Source: Kiritimatiellota bacterium
GTDB taxonomy: Bacteria; Verrucomicrobiota; Kiritimatiellia; RFP12; UBA1067
NCBI GenBank assembly: GCA_009777165.1
Contig: WRML01000153.1
Coordinates: 1 to 6,017 of the forward strand
DNA length: 6,017 bases
Reading direction: 5' to 3'
Shown: positions 1-5,326 of the stretch, in pieces
How the letters are laid out: every line of letters begins with the position of its first letter
Numbering within the stretch: the stretch's first letter is position 1
The notes under the pieces: generated by a model
Databases searched by the model: none
What the model was told of the DNA's origin: nothing
What the model saw: only the letters and a program-made list of their open reading frames with translations
Position numbers and translations under genes: made by a program

Positions 1-437
1 TCCCGCTGGAGCGGCAGGGGACTATCCGGGTGCTGGACTTGCAGTTGCAGACGGCAGGGCACGTGATGATCCCCATCGGGAAGGTCATTTTCGTGACGGA
101 GAACGAGCCGTTGACGGCGTGTTTCGAGGCGGTGCGCCGGTGTGCTACGCATGGACGCCTCCCAGTGTTCAGTGCGGACGGGAAACGGTGTGTCGGGGTG
201 TTTACGGTGCTGGATGTTTTTGCGATCCGCGCGGAGGTCAAACATGCGTCGGTGCGTGCATTCATGCGGCCTCCGCTGTTTGTCCGCGCGGACACGAAGG
301 CGGACGACCTCTTGCCGCTGATGCGCAAGAACCGCCAGCACATGGCGATTGTCCGCGACGGCGGGGGCGCGGTACTGGGCATCATCACGGAGGAGACCAT
401 TCTGAACGTGTTGACGGGAAACCTTTCGACGGCATAA
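1..437 (+). CDS. CBS-pair domain protein, probable C-terminus of a CNNM/DUF21-type membrane protein (5' partial)
   Basis: The reading frame is open from the first full codon at 3, so the gene very likely begins outside the window. The GTG at 30 falls inside the conserved region and is probably not the start. Two CBS motifs are visible. The first runs through 'HVMIP', 'THGRLPVF' and 'CVGVFTVLDVF'. The second runs through 'VRAFMRPPLFVRADTKADDL', 'HMAIVRDGGGAVLGIITEE' and 'ILNVLTGN'. This spacing matches the CBS pair that follows the DUF21 transmembrane domain in CNNM/CorB/HlyC-type proteins, including the preceding '(I)RVLDL' linker. CBS pairs bind adenine nucleotides, and CNNM-type proteins are linked to Mg2+ efflux. 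The protein stops just after the second CBS domain, so the CorC_HlyC C-terminal domain found in many relatives is absent. The family call is firm for CBS and moderate for CNNM, because the membrane domain is not seen. It ends 83 bp before the next promoter, with no obvious hairpin terminator. Confidence 0.8.
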   Translation, partial: PLERQGTIRVLDLQLQTAGHVMIPIGKVIFVTENEPLTACFEAVRRCATHGRLPVFSADGKRCVGVFTVLDVFAIRAEVKHASVRAFMRPPLFVRADTKADDLLPLMRKNRQHMAIVRDGGGAVLGIITEETILNVLTGNLSTA

Positions 438-490
438 GGGCAACACACGACACAGGCGAGCACACATGAAGACCGCAAACACGGCATCAT

Positions 491-514
491 CGGCGTAAAA
501 AGCGGCGTAAAAAG
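491..514 (+). repeat. Two-copy 12-bp tandem direct repeat upstream of promoter
   Basis: The 12-mer CGGCGTAAAAAG occurs twice in perfect tandem (491-502 and 503-514). It ends 5 bp before the -35 box of the promoter at 520-548. The position would suit an activator site or an A-rich upstream element, but two copies could also be simple duplication. No function can be assigned. Confidence 0.5.
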
Positions 515-519
515 CCTTC

Positions 520-548
520 TTGACGTTTCCCGTGTTCACGATTATCAT
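520..548 (+). promoter_or_regulatory. Sigma70-type promoter for the oxoamine synthase/SDR operon
   Basis: TTGACG (520-525) is followed by exactly 17 bp and then TATCAT (543-548). Each hexamer matches five of six consensus bases. Transcription would start near 555, leaving a leader of about 23 nt before the ATG at 578. The leader carries an AAAGG ribosome binding site at 567-571. The same TATCAT -10 with a 17-bp spacer recurs in the minus-strand promoter at 5246-5274. Confidence 0.6.
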
Positions 549-577
549 ATATTCCCCTTTATTGGAAAAGGTCTGTT

Positions 578-1753
578 ATGGATTTGTTTAAAAAGTGTTG
601 GACGTATACGGCGGTGCGGGATGCGAAGGCTGCGGGCATTTACCCGTATTTTCAAGAACTGATGTCCAAGCAGGACAGCGTGGTGACGATGGAGGGGCAC
701 CGGGTCATCATGGCCGGATCGAACAATTACCTGGGCCTGACCTCCCATCCCGAAGTCATCGGGGCGGCGGTCCAGGCGGCGGAACAGTTCGGCAGCGGGG
801 TGTCCGGCTCGCGGTTCCTGAACGGGACGCTCTCCCTGCACCGCGAACTGGAGCACGAGCTGGCGACGTTCCTCGGGCGGGAGGACGTCCAGACGTTCTC
901 GACGGGTTTTCAGGCGAACCTCGGCATCATCTCCTGTATCGCCGGGCGTCACGACGTGATTCTCTGCGACAAGGAGAACCACGCGAGTATTTACAGCGGC
1001 TGCCGCCTCTCGTTCGCGGAACTGACCCGTTACCGCCACAATGACATGGAAGACCTCGAGAACCAGTTGAAGCGCATCCCGGACACAAAAGGCAAGCTGA
1101 TTGTCACGGATGGCATCTTCTCGATGAGCGGGGACATCTGCAACCTGCCGGCAATCGTGCGGCTCGCCAAAAAATATGAGGCACGGCTGATGGTGGACGA
1201 CGCGCACGGCCTGGGGGTCCTCGGGGAGACGGGGCGCGGCACGGCCGAGCATTTCGGGCTTGTGGACGAGGTTGACATCTTGATGGGCACGTTCTCCAAG
1301 TCGCTCGCGAGCCTGGGCGGGTTCGTGGCGGGCAAGGCGGAGGTGGTGGATTTCATCCGGCACAATTCGCACCCGCTCATTTTCTGCGCGGCGGTTCCCC
1401 CTTCCAACGCGGCATCGGCGTTGCAGGCACTCCGGATTCTGAAACGGGAGCCGGAGCGCCTGACGGCACTGCGCGGCATCGCGGATTACGTGCGGGCAGG
1501 GCTGAAGCGTCGGGGCATCGCCATCCGCGAGTCCGCCACGCCAATCATCCCGATCTACACGGGCACGATCGAGCGGACCATTCGCACGTGCTGCGTGCTG
1601 TTCCAGCGCGGCGTTTACGTGAACCCGGTCGTCCCGCCTGCGACACCCCCGCATGAGTGCCTGATCCGAATCAGTTGCACCGCAATCCATACGGAACCCC
1701 TGATGGATGAGGCGATGGACATCATCGCGGGTGTCCTGAAGGACATCTCGTGA
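578..1753 (+). CDS. Alpha-oxoamine synthase, serine palmitoyltransferase-like (PLP-dependent)
   Basis: Predicted cytoplasmic fold-type I PLP enzyme of 391 residues, the normal length for 8-amino-7-oxononanoate synthase, 2-amino-3-ketobutyrate ligase and bacterial serine palmitoyltransferase. These enzymes condense an amino acid with an acyl thioester and release CO2. Visible motifs are the glycine-rich 'GSGVSGSRFLNG' (72-83), His135 in 'DKENHAS' expected to stack on PLP, 'VDDAHGLG' with Asp207 and His210, and the Schiff-base Lys241 in 'GTFSKSLASLGG'. The 'YPYF' segment (22-25), 'GSRFLNGTL' and 'RHNDMEDLE' (153-161) resemble Bacteroidetes serine palmitoyltransferases more than BioF or Kbl as I remember them. 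The start at 578 has AAAGG six bases upstream. An SDR gene follows after 9 bp, supporting a synthase-reductase pair for 3-ketosphinganine formation and reduction. Substrate (serine versus alanine or glycine; acyl-CoA versus acyl-ACP) cannot be read from sequence. No acyl carrier protein or ceramide synthase gene lies in the window. Confidence 0.85.
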   Translation: MDLFKKCWTYTAVRDAKAAGIYPYFQELMSKQDSVVTMEGHRVIMAGSNNYLGLTSHPEVIGAAVQAAEQFGSGVSGSRFLNGTLSLHRELEHELATFLGREDVQTFSTGFQANLGIISCIAGRHDVILCDKENHASIYSGCRLSFAELTRYRHNDMEDLENQLKRIPDTKGKLIVTDGIFSMSGDICNLPAIVRLAKKYEARLMVDDAHGLGVLGETGRGTAEHFGLVDEVDILMGTFSKSLASLGGFVAGKAEVVDFIRHNSHPLIFCAAVPPSNAASALQALRILKREPERLTALRGIADYVRAGLKRRGIAIRESATPIIPIYTGTIERTIRTCCVLFQRGVYVNPVVPPATPPHECLIRISCTAIHTEPLMDEAMDIIAGVLKDIS

Positions 1754-1762
1754 AGCACCACG

Positions 1763-2545
1763 ATGAACTCGGTTGTCGTCATCACAGGAAGCTCAAAGGG
1801 CATCGGGCGTGAGCTTGCGGAGATTTACCATCGGAACGGCTTTGAGGTGTTCGGACTTGCGCGGACATCGTGTGATTCGGGCTTCCATCAGATCGCGTGT
1901 GATGTCGCTTCGTTCGAGCGCGTCTCGGAGGCGATTGCGGAAATCGTCCGCCGCGCGGGGAAGATTGATTTGCTGGTGAACAACGCGGGTTACGGGATTT
2001 CCGGCGCGATTGAGAATGTCTCCCTTGCGGACAGCCGGGCGATCACGGACGTGAATTTCCTCGGCGTGTTTCATTGCGTGAAGGCGGCGCTTCCGCATCT
2101 GCGGGAAAGCCGCGGGAGGATCATCAACGTCGCCTCGGTCGCGGGGTTGTTGCCGATTCCGTTCCAGGCGTTTTACGCCGCGACGAAATCCGCCGTCTAT
2201 GCGTTCACGCTGGCGTTGAGGAGTGAGGTCGCGCCGTTTGGGGTGGAGGTCTGCTGCATCCTGCCGGGCGACGCGCAAACGGCGTTCACGGCGAACCGGA
2301 AAAAGGGCGACGCGGAGGGGGTGTATGCGGACGTTGTGGACAGGAGCGTGTCTGTGATGGAGAAGGACGAGCAGGGGGGGATGAGCGCACGGTTTGTCGC
2401 GCAAAAAATCTATACGGTCTCGCAACGGAAACGCCTCCCGCTCGTGAACATCGTCGGGTTTAAATATCAGGTGCTGTACGGGTTGTCCTGCCTGTTTCCC
2501 ATGTGCGCCGTGAATGCGGTGATCCGGAAGATGTATCGCGCATGA
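1763..2545 (+). CDS. Short-chain dehydrogenase/reductase, candidate 3-ketosphinganine reductase
   Basis: A classical SDR of 260 residues. The dinucleotide-binding 'TGSSKGIG' is at 8-15, an Asp at 47 lies in 'CDV', the structural 'NNAG' is at 73-76, and Asn98 is present. The catalytic residues are Ser125 ('NVASVAG'), Tyr138 and Lys142 ('YAATK'), and 'PGD' is at 168-170. The Asn-Ser-Tyr-Lys tetrad is complete, so an active NAD(P)H-dependent oxidoreductase is expected. The C-terminus (about 226-250) is hydrophobic, which would suit a lipid substrate or membrane contact. The ATG lies 9 bp after the synthase stop, without a strong ribosome binding site at normal spacing (a GAAGGA is 19 bases upstream), so translational coupling is likely. 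Given the upstream gene, reduction of 3-ketosphinganine to sphinganine is the best guess. The SDR family is too broad for the sequence alone to prove this. Alternative: a ketoreductase acting on another alpha-amino ketone. Confidence 0.85.
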   Translation: MNSVVVITGSSKGIGRELAEIYHRNGFEVFGLARTSCDSGFHQIACDVASFERVSEAIAEIVRRAGKIDLLVNNAGYGISGAIENVSLADSRAITDVNFLGVFHCVKAALPHLRESRGRIINVASVAGLLPIPFQAFYAATKSAVYAFTLALRSEVAPFGVEVCCILPGDAQTAFTANRKKGDAEGVYADVVDRSVSVMEKDEQGGMSARFVAQKIYTVSQRKRLPLVNIVGFKYQVLYGLSCLFPMCAVNAVIRKMYRA

Positions 2546-2555
2546 ATTTTCCCAC

Positions 2556-2584
2556 TTGTGCCTCATCTGTGGAACTGCTATATT
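2556..2584 (+). promoter_or_regulatory. Extended -10 promoter for the small lipoprotein gene
   Basis: TTGTGC (2556-2561), a 17-bp spacer, then TATATT (2579-2584). A TG dinucleotide one base before the -10 (2576-2577) gives an extended -10 element, which can compensate for the weak -35. Transcription would start about 50 bp before the ATG at 2642. This suggests the lipoprotein gene can be expressed separately from the operon upstream. Confidence 0.45.
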
Positions 2585-2630
2585 GTTTCTGTTTTTTTAT
2601 GGGATGATGGGATTGTAAACAACGTAAGAG

Positions 2631-2636
2631 AGGGGG
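2631..2636 (+). promoter_or_regulatory. Ribosome binding site fixing the lipoprotein start
   Basis: AGGGGG lies 5 bases before the ATG at 2642. It favours that start over the in-frame ATG at 2558, which would sit inside the promoter and put 28 extra residues in front of the signal peptide. Confidence 0.6.
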
Positions 2637-2641
2637 TACTG

Positions 2642-3028
2642 ATGCGATTGGGGTTGTGTGTTGCTACTGTTGGGCTGATGATGCTGTTGTCGGGGTGTGT
2701 GTCGCAGGGCTGGACGAAGACAGGGACCACGGCGACTTCCGTGAACCTGATGCAGAACAATTACAAGGTCATCGCGCCGGGCGCCATAGGGAAAAGCTAC
2801 GGCTTCCGGTTGCTCGGGATTATCCCGATCGTCTCACCGACGTATTCGGTGGCGCAGGCGAATATCTACCAATCGGTCGGCGAGGATCTGCGGGGGCGCT
2901 CCATTGCGCTGGCGAACGGGACGGAAGACCGTTCCTCCCTCTATCTGATCCTGTTCTCGATCCCACGCATCACGTTGACCGCCGACGTGATCGAGTTCAC
3001 CGGCAAGACCGATGTCCTGCGGCCGTAA
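2642..3028 (+). CDS. Small predicted lipoprotein of unknown function
   Basis: A 128-residue protein. The N-terminus has Arg2, a hydrophobic stretch (3-16) and the lipobox 'LSGC' with Cys19, so it should be exported, cleaved by signal peptidase II and lipid-anchored. The mature part is about 110 residues and has no enzyme motif that I recognise. It begins with a Ser/Thr-rich stretch (21-35), then 'NNYKVIAPGAIGKSYGFRLL' (39-58) and 'GIIPIVSPTYS' (59-69). The latter part is 'GRSIALAN' (85-92) and a beta-strand-like end 'LYLILFSIPRITLTADVIEF' (100-119). This pattern suggests a compact alpha/beta envelope protein, similar in style to small DUF lipoproteins, but I cannot name the family. It has its own promoter and ribosome binding site. 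Its stop lies 60 bp from the stop of the convergent glycosyltransferase gene. Existence as a gene is well supported; function is unknown. Confidence 0.75.
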   Translation: MRLGLCVATVGLMMLLSGCVSQGWTKTGTTATSVNLMQNNYKVIAPGAIGKSYGFRLLGIIPIVSPTYSVAQANIYQSVGEDLRGRSIALANGTEDRSSLYLILFSIPRITLTADVIEFTGKTDVLRP

Positions 3029-3096
3029 GGCGCGATGGGGAAGGGAACACGGCGTGGAGGCGCTGGGTCAGCGAATCGCGTCCAGAACTCATTTTT
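3029..3096 (+). terminator. Possible stem-loop terminator between convergent genes
   Basis: CGCGAT (3031-3036) can pair with ATCGCG (3075-3080), extended by one G-T and one G-C pair. It encloses a second hairpin, CGCTG/CAGCG (3061-3073, 3-nt loop). A run of six T follows at 3091-3096, about 10 bases after the outer stem. The distance to the T-run and the branched shape are not typical of an intrinsic terminator, so the call is tentative. The element would reach into the last codons of the opposite gene. Confidence 0.25.
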
Positions 3097-5194
3097 TCTC
3101 TGCGGGGTGGTCGAACGCGGCGGTCTCGCACGGCATCCGGCGCGAGAGCAGGCCGATCAGAAAACGGGTACCGTAGACGAGGTGGGTCGCCATCACGCCG
3201 AGCCAGGTGACGAGCCACATCGGGACGGACAGGCTGAACGACGAGATGAGCGTGACCAGCGCGTAGCACGCCAGCGCACCGAGGTAGGCCCCCCCCAGCC
3301 ACGGGTGCAGGAACGCGAGGGGGGCTCCCAGCACAATTCCCAGAACAAAGAGGGTGGGGATGAGGTAGCTCAACCGGAATGATGTCTCGGGGAAACGTTT
3401 CGCGAAGTGCCCCCGGTGGAGCGCATAGCGCCCGACCTGCCGAAGGTGCGGCAGGAAGAGGGGTCGGCGATGATGATAGACGATCGCCCAGGGGTCATAC
3501 ACGATGCGTTTCTTCTGGCGCAGCACCACGTCGGCGCAGAGGATTGTGTCCTCCCCCGGCCAGAAGTCGGTACGGTACCCCCCGATGGCCCGCAGCAGGT
3601 CTGTACGGACAAAGAGGTTGCAACTCGGGTAATCGTCCACGTTCGGGCGGACGCGATCGCCGACGTAGCGGTAGCGGTAGTTGCCGGAGACGAAGAGGTT
3701 CGCGTAGACCCTCCCCCCGGCCTGCGCCATGAAGGGGTCGCCGGGGGGGGTCACGCCGGGCCCCCCCACGCCACCGACGTCAGGCAACGAAAAATACTTG
3801 ACCGCGTGTTCGAGCCAGTTGGGGACAGGGTAGGCGTCGTCATCGAGGAACGCGACGACCTCCCCCCTGGCCGCCCGGATGCCGATGTTGCGCTTCTCTG
3901 CGGGGCGCACCTTGCCGGTAGGAAGGATGGAGAGTTCTAAAGTTCTAAAGTTCTGAAGTTCTGAAGTTCTAAAGTTGGAAGAAGTTCTAAAGTTCGGGAG
4001 TTCTAAAGTTCTAAAGTTATGCGCGTCCGCGCTTTGCGCGGTTTCCGAAGGAACAGGGGAAGTTCTAAAGTTCTGAAGTTCTAAAGTTCTAAAGTTATGC
4101 GCGTCCGCGCCGTCTGGCGCGGTTTCCGAAGGAACAGGGGAAGTTCTAAAGTTCTGAAGTTCTGAAGTTCTAAAGTTATGCGCCTCTGCGCCATCCGGCG
4201 CAATATCCGAAGGAACTTTAGAACTTTCGCACTTTAGAACTTTAGAACTGCCTTTAGAACTGCCCCCTTCGTCGGGCAGCACGATGACCTCGAAGTGGGG
4301 GTAGGTCTGCGCGGCGAGGGCGTTGAGGCATTCGGTGAGGTAGGCACTGGGGGCGGGACAGGCGATGACGACGGAGACGGTCAGGGGGGTGCTGGGCGGG
4401 GGGGCCACCTCGACGCTCTCGTAGTAGCGCAGGACGCGGAGGCGGTAGAAGATCGCGAGCGTGTCGGTCATCACTTGCCGGATGTTCTTCCAGGTGAGGC
4501 TTCCGGCTTTGTCGCCGAAGTGCATCTCGATGGGGGCTTCGGCCACCGCGAACCCTTTGGCGTGGGCGATGGAGAGGACTTCGAGGTCGAAGGCGAAGGC
4601 CTTGACGAGCATCCGGTCAAACGCCCACTGGAGGGCCTCGCGCGTGAACAGCTTCATGCCCGTCTGCGTGTCGGTGACGGGGAGCCCCACGAGGATACGC
4701 GCGAGGGTGTAGTACACGCCGCTGGCGAGGCGGCGCCGCCATGGGTAGTCAATGACGGAGTCGGGGTGGCGCTTGGAGCCGATGACGATGGGGGCCCCCT
4801 TCTCCAGCATGATGTCGAAGAACGTGGTGACACGCGTGGGGGAGAGGTCGAGATCGCCGTCGAGCAGCAGGATGTGCGAGCCGCGCGAGGCCTCGAATCC
4901 GCGCCGCAGGGCGTTGCCCTTTCCGGCGTTGACCTTCACATAGACGGGGCGGACACGCTCCGGGTCGCGCTCGGCGGCGGCGCGGAGGACGGCGGCGGTC
5001 TGATCCGTGCTCCCGTCATCCACGGGCAAAACCTCGAACGGGATGTTGCCTCGCAACAGGCCGCAGACGGTCTCGATGTTCTTGCCGATGATGCGTTCAA
5101 GCCCATACGCAGGCATGATGACACTGAGGCACCCGGACGCACCGATGCACGTCCGGGCCGCCCACCAAATATTTTTATCGTTTTCAGTGGTCAT
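3089..5194 (-). CDS. Fused two-domain family-2 glycosyltransferase with three C-terminal membrane helices and an in-frame repeat insertion
   Basis: The product has 701 residues. Domain 1 (about 22-260) is a GT-A fold similar to dolichyl/polyprenyl-phosphate glucosyltransferases: 'LSVIMPAY' (23-30), 'DDGSTDQT' (59-66), a DxD-type 'LDGDLD' (111-116), 'DTQTGMKLF' (175-183) and 'AFDLEVL' (201-207). Domain 2 (about 271-600) is a second GT2 fold: 'VSVVIACPAP' (273-282), 'FEVIVLPDE' (301-309), 'AEKRNIG' (432-438), 'FLDDDA' (449-454), 'GGVGGPG' (474-480) and a catalytic-type 'WPGED' (545-549). Between 'VLPDE' and 'ILPTGKV' about 110-118 residues of octamer-encoded repeats interrupt this domain. Three likely membrane helices follow (about 609-629, 633-655, 657-681), so it probably works at the inner face of the cytoplasmic membrane on lipid-linked or surface glycans. 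The ATG at 5194 is the only sensible start; its ribosome binding site is weak. Donor and acceptor are unknown. A gene fusion is more likely than a missed stop, because the frame is continuous and both domains are intact. Confidence 0.8.
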   Translation of the reverse strand: MTTENDKNIWWAARTCIGASGCLSVIMPAYGLERIIGKNIETVCGLLRGNIPFEVLPVDDGSTDQTAAVLRAAAERDPERVRPVYVKVNAGKGNALRRGFEASRGSHILLLDGDLDLSPTRVTTFFDIMLEKGAPIVIGSKRHPDSVIDYPWRRRLASGVYYTLARILVGLPVTDTQTGMKLFTREALQWAFDRMLVKAFAFDLEVLSIAHAKGFAVAEAPIEMHFGDKAGSLTWKNIRQVMTDTLAIFYRLRVLRYYESVEVAPPPSTPLTVSVVIACPAPSAYLTECLNALAAQTYPHFEVIVLPDEGGSSKGSSKVLKCESSKVPSDIAPDGAEAHNFRTSELQNFRTSPVPSETAPDGADAHNFRTLELQNFRTSPVPSETAQSADAHNFRTLELPNFRTSSNFRTSELQNFRTLELSILPTGKVRPAEKRNIGIRAARGEVVAFLDDDAYPVPNWLEHAVKYFSLPDVGGVGGPGVTPPGDPFMAQAGGRVYANLFVSGNYRYRYVGDRVRPNVDDYPSCNLFVRTDLLRAIGGYRTDFWPGEDTILCADVVLRQKKRIVYDPWAIVYHHRRPLFLPHLRQVGRYALHRGHFAKRFPETSFRLSYLIPTLFVLGIVLGAPLAFLHPWLGGAYLGALACYALVTLISSFSLSVPMWLVTWLGVMATHLVYGTRFLIGLLSRRMPCETAAFDHPAEKK
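4027..4041. repeat. Hairpin in spacer 1 of the octamer array
   Basis: CCGCGC (4027-4032), loop TTT, GCGCGG (4036-4041): a perfect 6-bp stem with a 3-nt loop. It sits at the same place in its spacer as the hairpins at 4105-4122 and 4187-4202, although this spacer is 3 bp shorter than spacer 2. Confidence 0.75.
4105..4122. repeat. Hairpin in spacer 2 of the octamer array
   Basis: CCGCGCC (4105-4111), loop GTCT, GGCGCGG (4116-4122): a perfect 7-bp stem, all G-C pairs, with a 4-nt loop. Confidence 0.8.
4142..4249. repeat. Large imperfect inverted repeat (36-bp arms) around spacer 3
   Basis: The octamer block at 4142-4177 and the inverted block at 4214-4249 are reverse complements at 32 of 36 positions. 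They flank a 36-bp spacer that carries its own hairpin (4187-4202). The whole could extrude as a cruciform or form a long RNA hairpin. Three of the four mismatches cluster in the third octamer. Confidence 0.75.
4187..4202. repeat. Hairpin in spacer 3 of the octamer array
   Basis: TGCGCC (4187-4192), loop ATCC, GGCGCA (4197-4202): a perfect 6-bp stem. Compared with spacer 2, one C-G pair has become T-A on both sides, so pairing is kept while sequence changed. Confidence 0.75.
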
Positions 5195-5245
5195 TTTTTC
5201 GCCATCAAGGTAAAATGGGTGTTCATTTTTTGATTGCGGAGAAGT

Positions 5246-5274
5246 ATGATATGCGAGTTGACGGCAGAAGCCAA
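5246..5274 (-). promoter_or_regulatory. Minus-strand promoter for the glycosyltransferase gene
   Basis: Read on the minus strand, TTGGCT (5274-5269), a 17-bp spacer, then TATCAT (5251-5246). The -10 is the same hexamer as in the promoter at 520-548. A/T tracts lie directly upstream of the -35 (about 5281-5303), which suits an UP element. The leader to the ATG at 5194 would be about 45 nt. Confidence 0.5.
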
Positions 5275-5326
5275 TCGGAAAATGAAAAAAGTTTTTAGTT
5301 TTTGGCGCGGGTTGCCTGTGAATGAT

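Larger units (their letters stand above)
3933..4264. repeat. In-frame octamer (AGTTCTAA/AGTTCTGA) repeat array with hairpin spacers, inside the glycosyltransferase gene
   Basis: On the + strand, AGTTCTAA or AGTTCTGA octamers are stacked in three blocks: 3933-4018, 4061-4096 and 4142-4177. The first block holds degenerate copies and a 2-bp phase slip near 3977-3983. The blocks are separated by GC-rich spacers at 4019-4060, 4097-4141 and 4178-4211. A fourth block at 4214-4264 carries the octamer in the opposite orientation. Blocks 2 and 3 with their spacers repeat at 81 bp, which is 27 codons. Read on the minus strand they give 'NFRTSELQNFRTS' units joined by 'PVPSETAPDGADAH'-type linkers. The inverted block reads 'SSKGSSKVLKCESSKVP'. 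The array is AT-rich against a GC-rich gene, which supports acquisition or expansion within the gene. Confidence 0.9.

Noticed and set aside
30..32. GTG as start of the CBS protein
   Set aside because: The frame is open upstream to the window edge and the upstream residues fit the linker before a CBS pair, so the gene is more likely truncated by the window.
466..498. Ten-codon open frame (ATG 466 to TAA 498) as a leader peptide
   Set aside because: There is no good ribosome binding site and no attenuator-like hairpin. It lies upstream of the promoter at 520, so it would not be on the operon mRNA.
545..1690. Long minus-strand open frame opposite the oxoamine synthase
   Set aside because: It is Arg/His/Asp-rich with no motif, and lies antisense to a gene with clear catalytic residues. 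High GC keeps such shadow frames open.
1793..2566. Minus-strand open frame opposite the SDR
   Set aside because: Composition is shadow-like (many Arg, His, Pro) and the opposite strand encodes a complete SDR.
2558..2641. N-terminal extension of the lipoprotein from ATG 2558
   Set aside because: It would cover the promoter and the ribosome binding site, and displace the signal peptide from the N-terminus.
3933..4264. CRISPR array
   Set aside because: The repeated parts are stacked 8-bp units and the spacers are near-identical to each other, unlike the unique spacers of CRISPR. The array is also inside a coding frame.
4295..5233. Plus-strand open frame opposite glycosyltransferase domain 1
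   Set aside because: Gly/Asp/Val-rich shadow sequence without motifs. The minus strand has GT2 motifs throughout.
5245..5250. TATGAT as a plus-strand -10 for the TPR lipoprotein
   Set aside because: It overlaps the minus-strand -10, and the best -35 at 17 bp (TTCATT) is poor. I could not settle on a plus-strand promoter for this gene.
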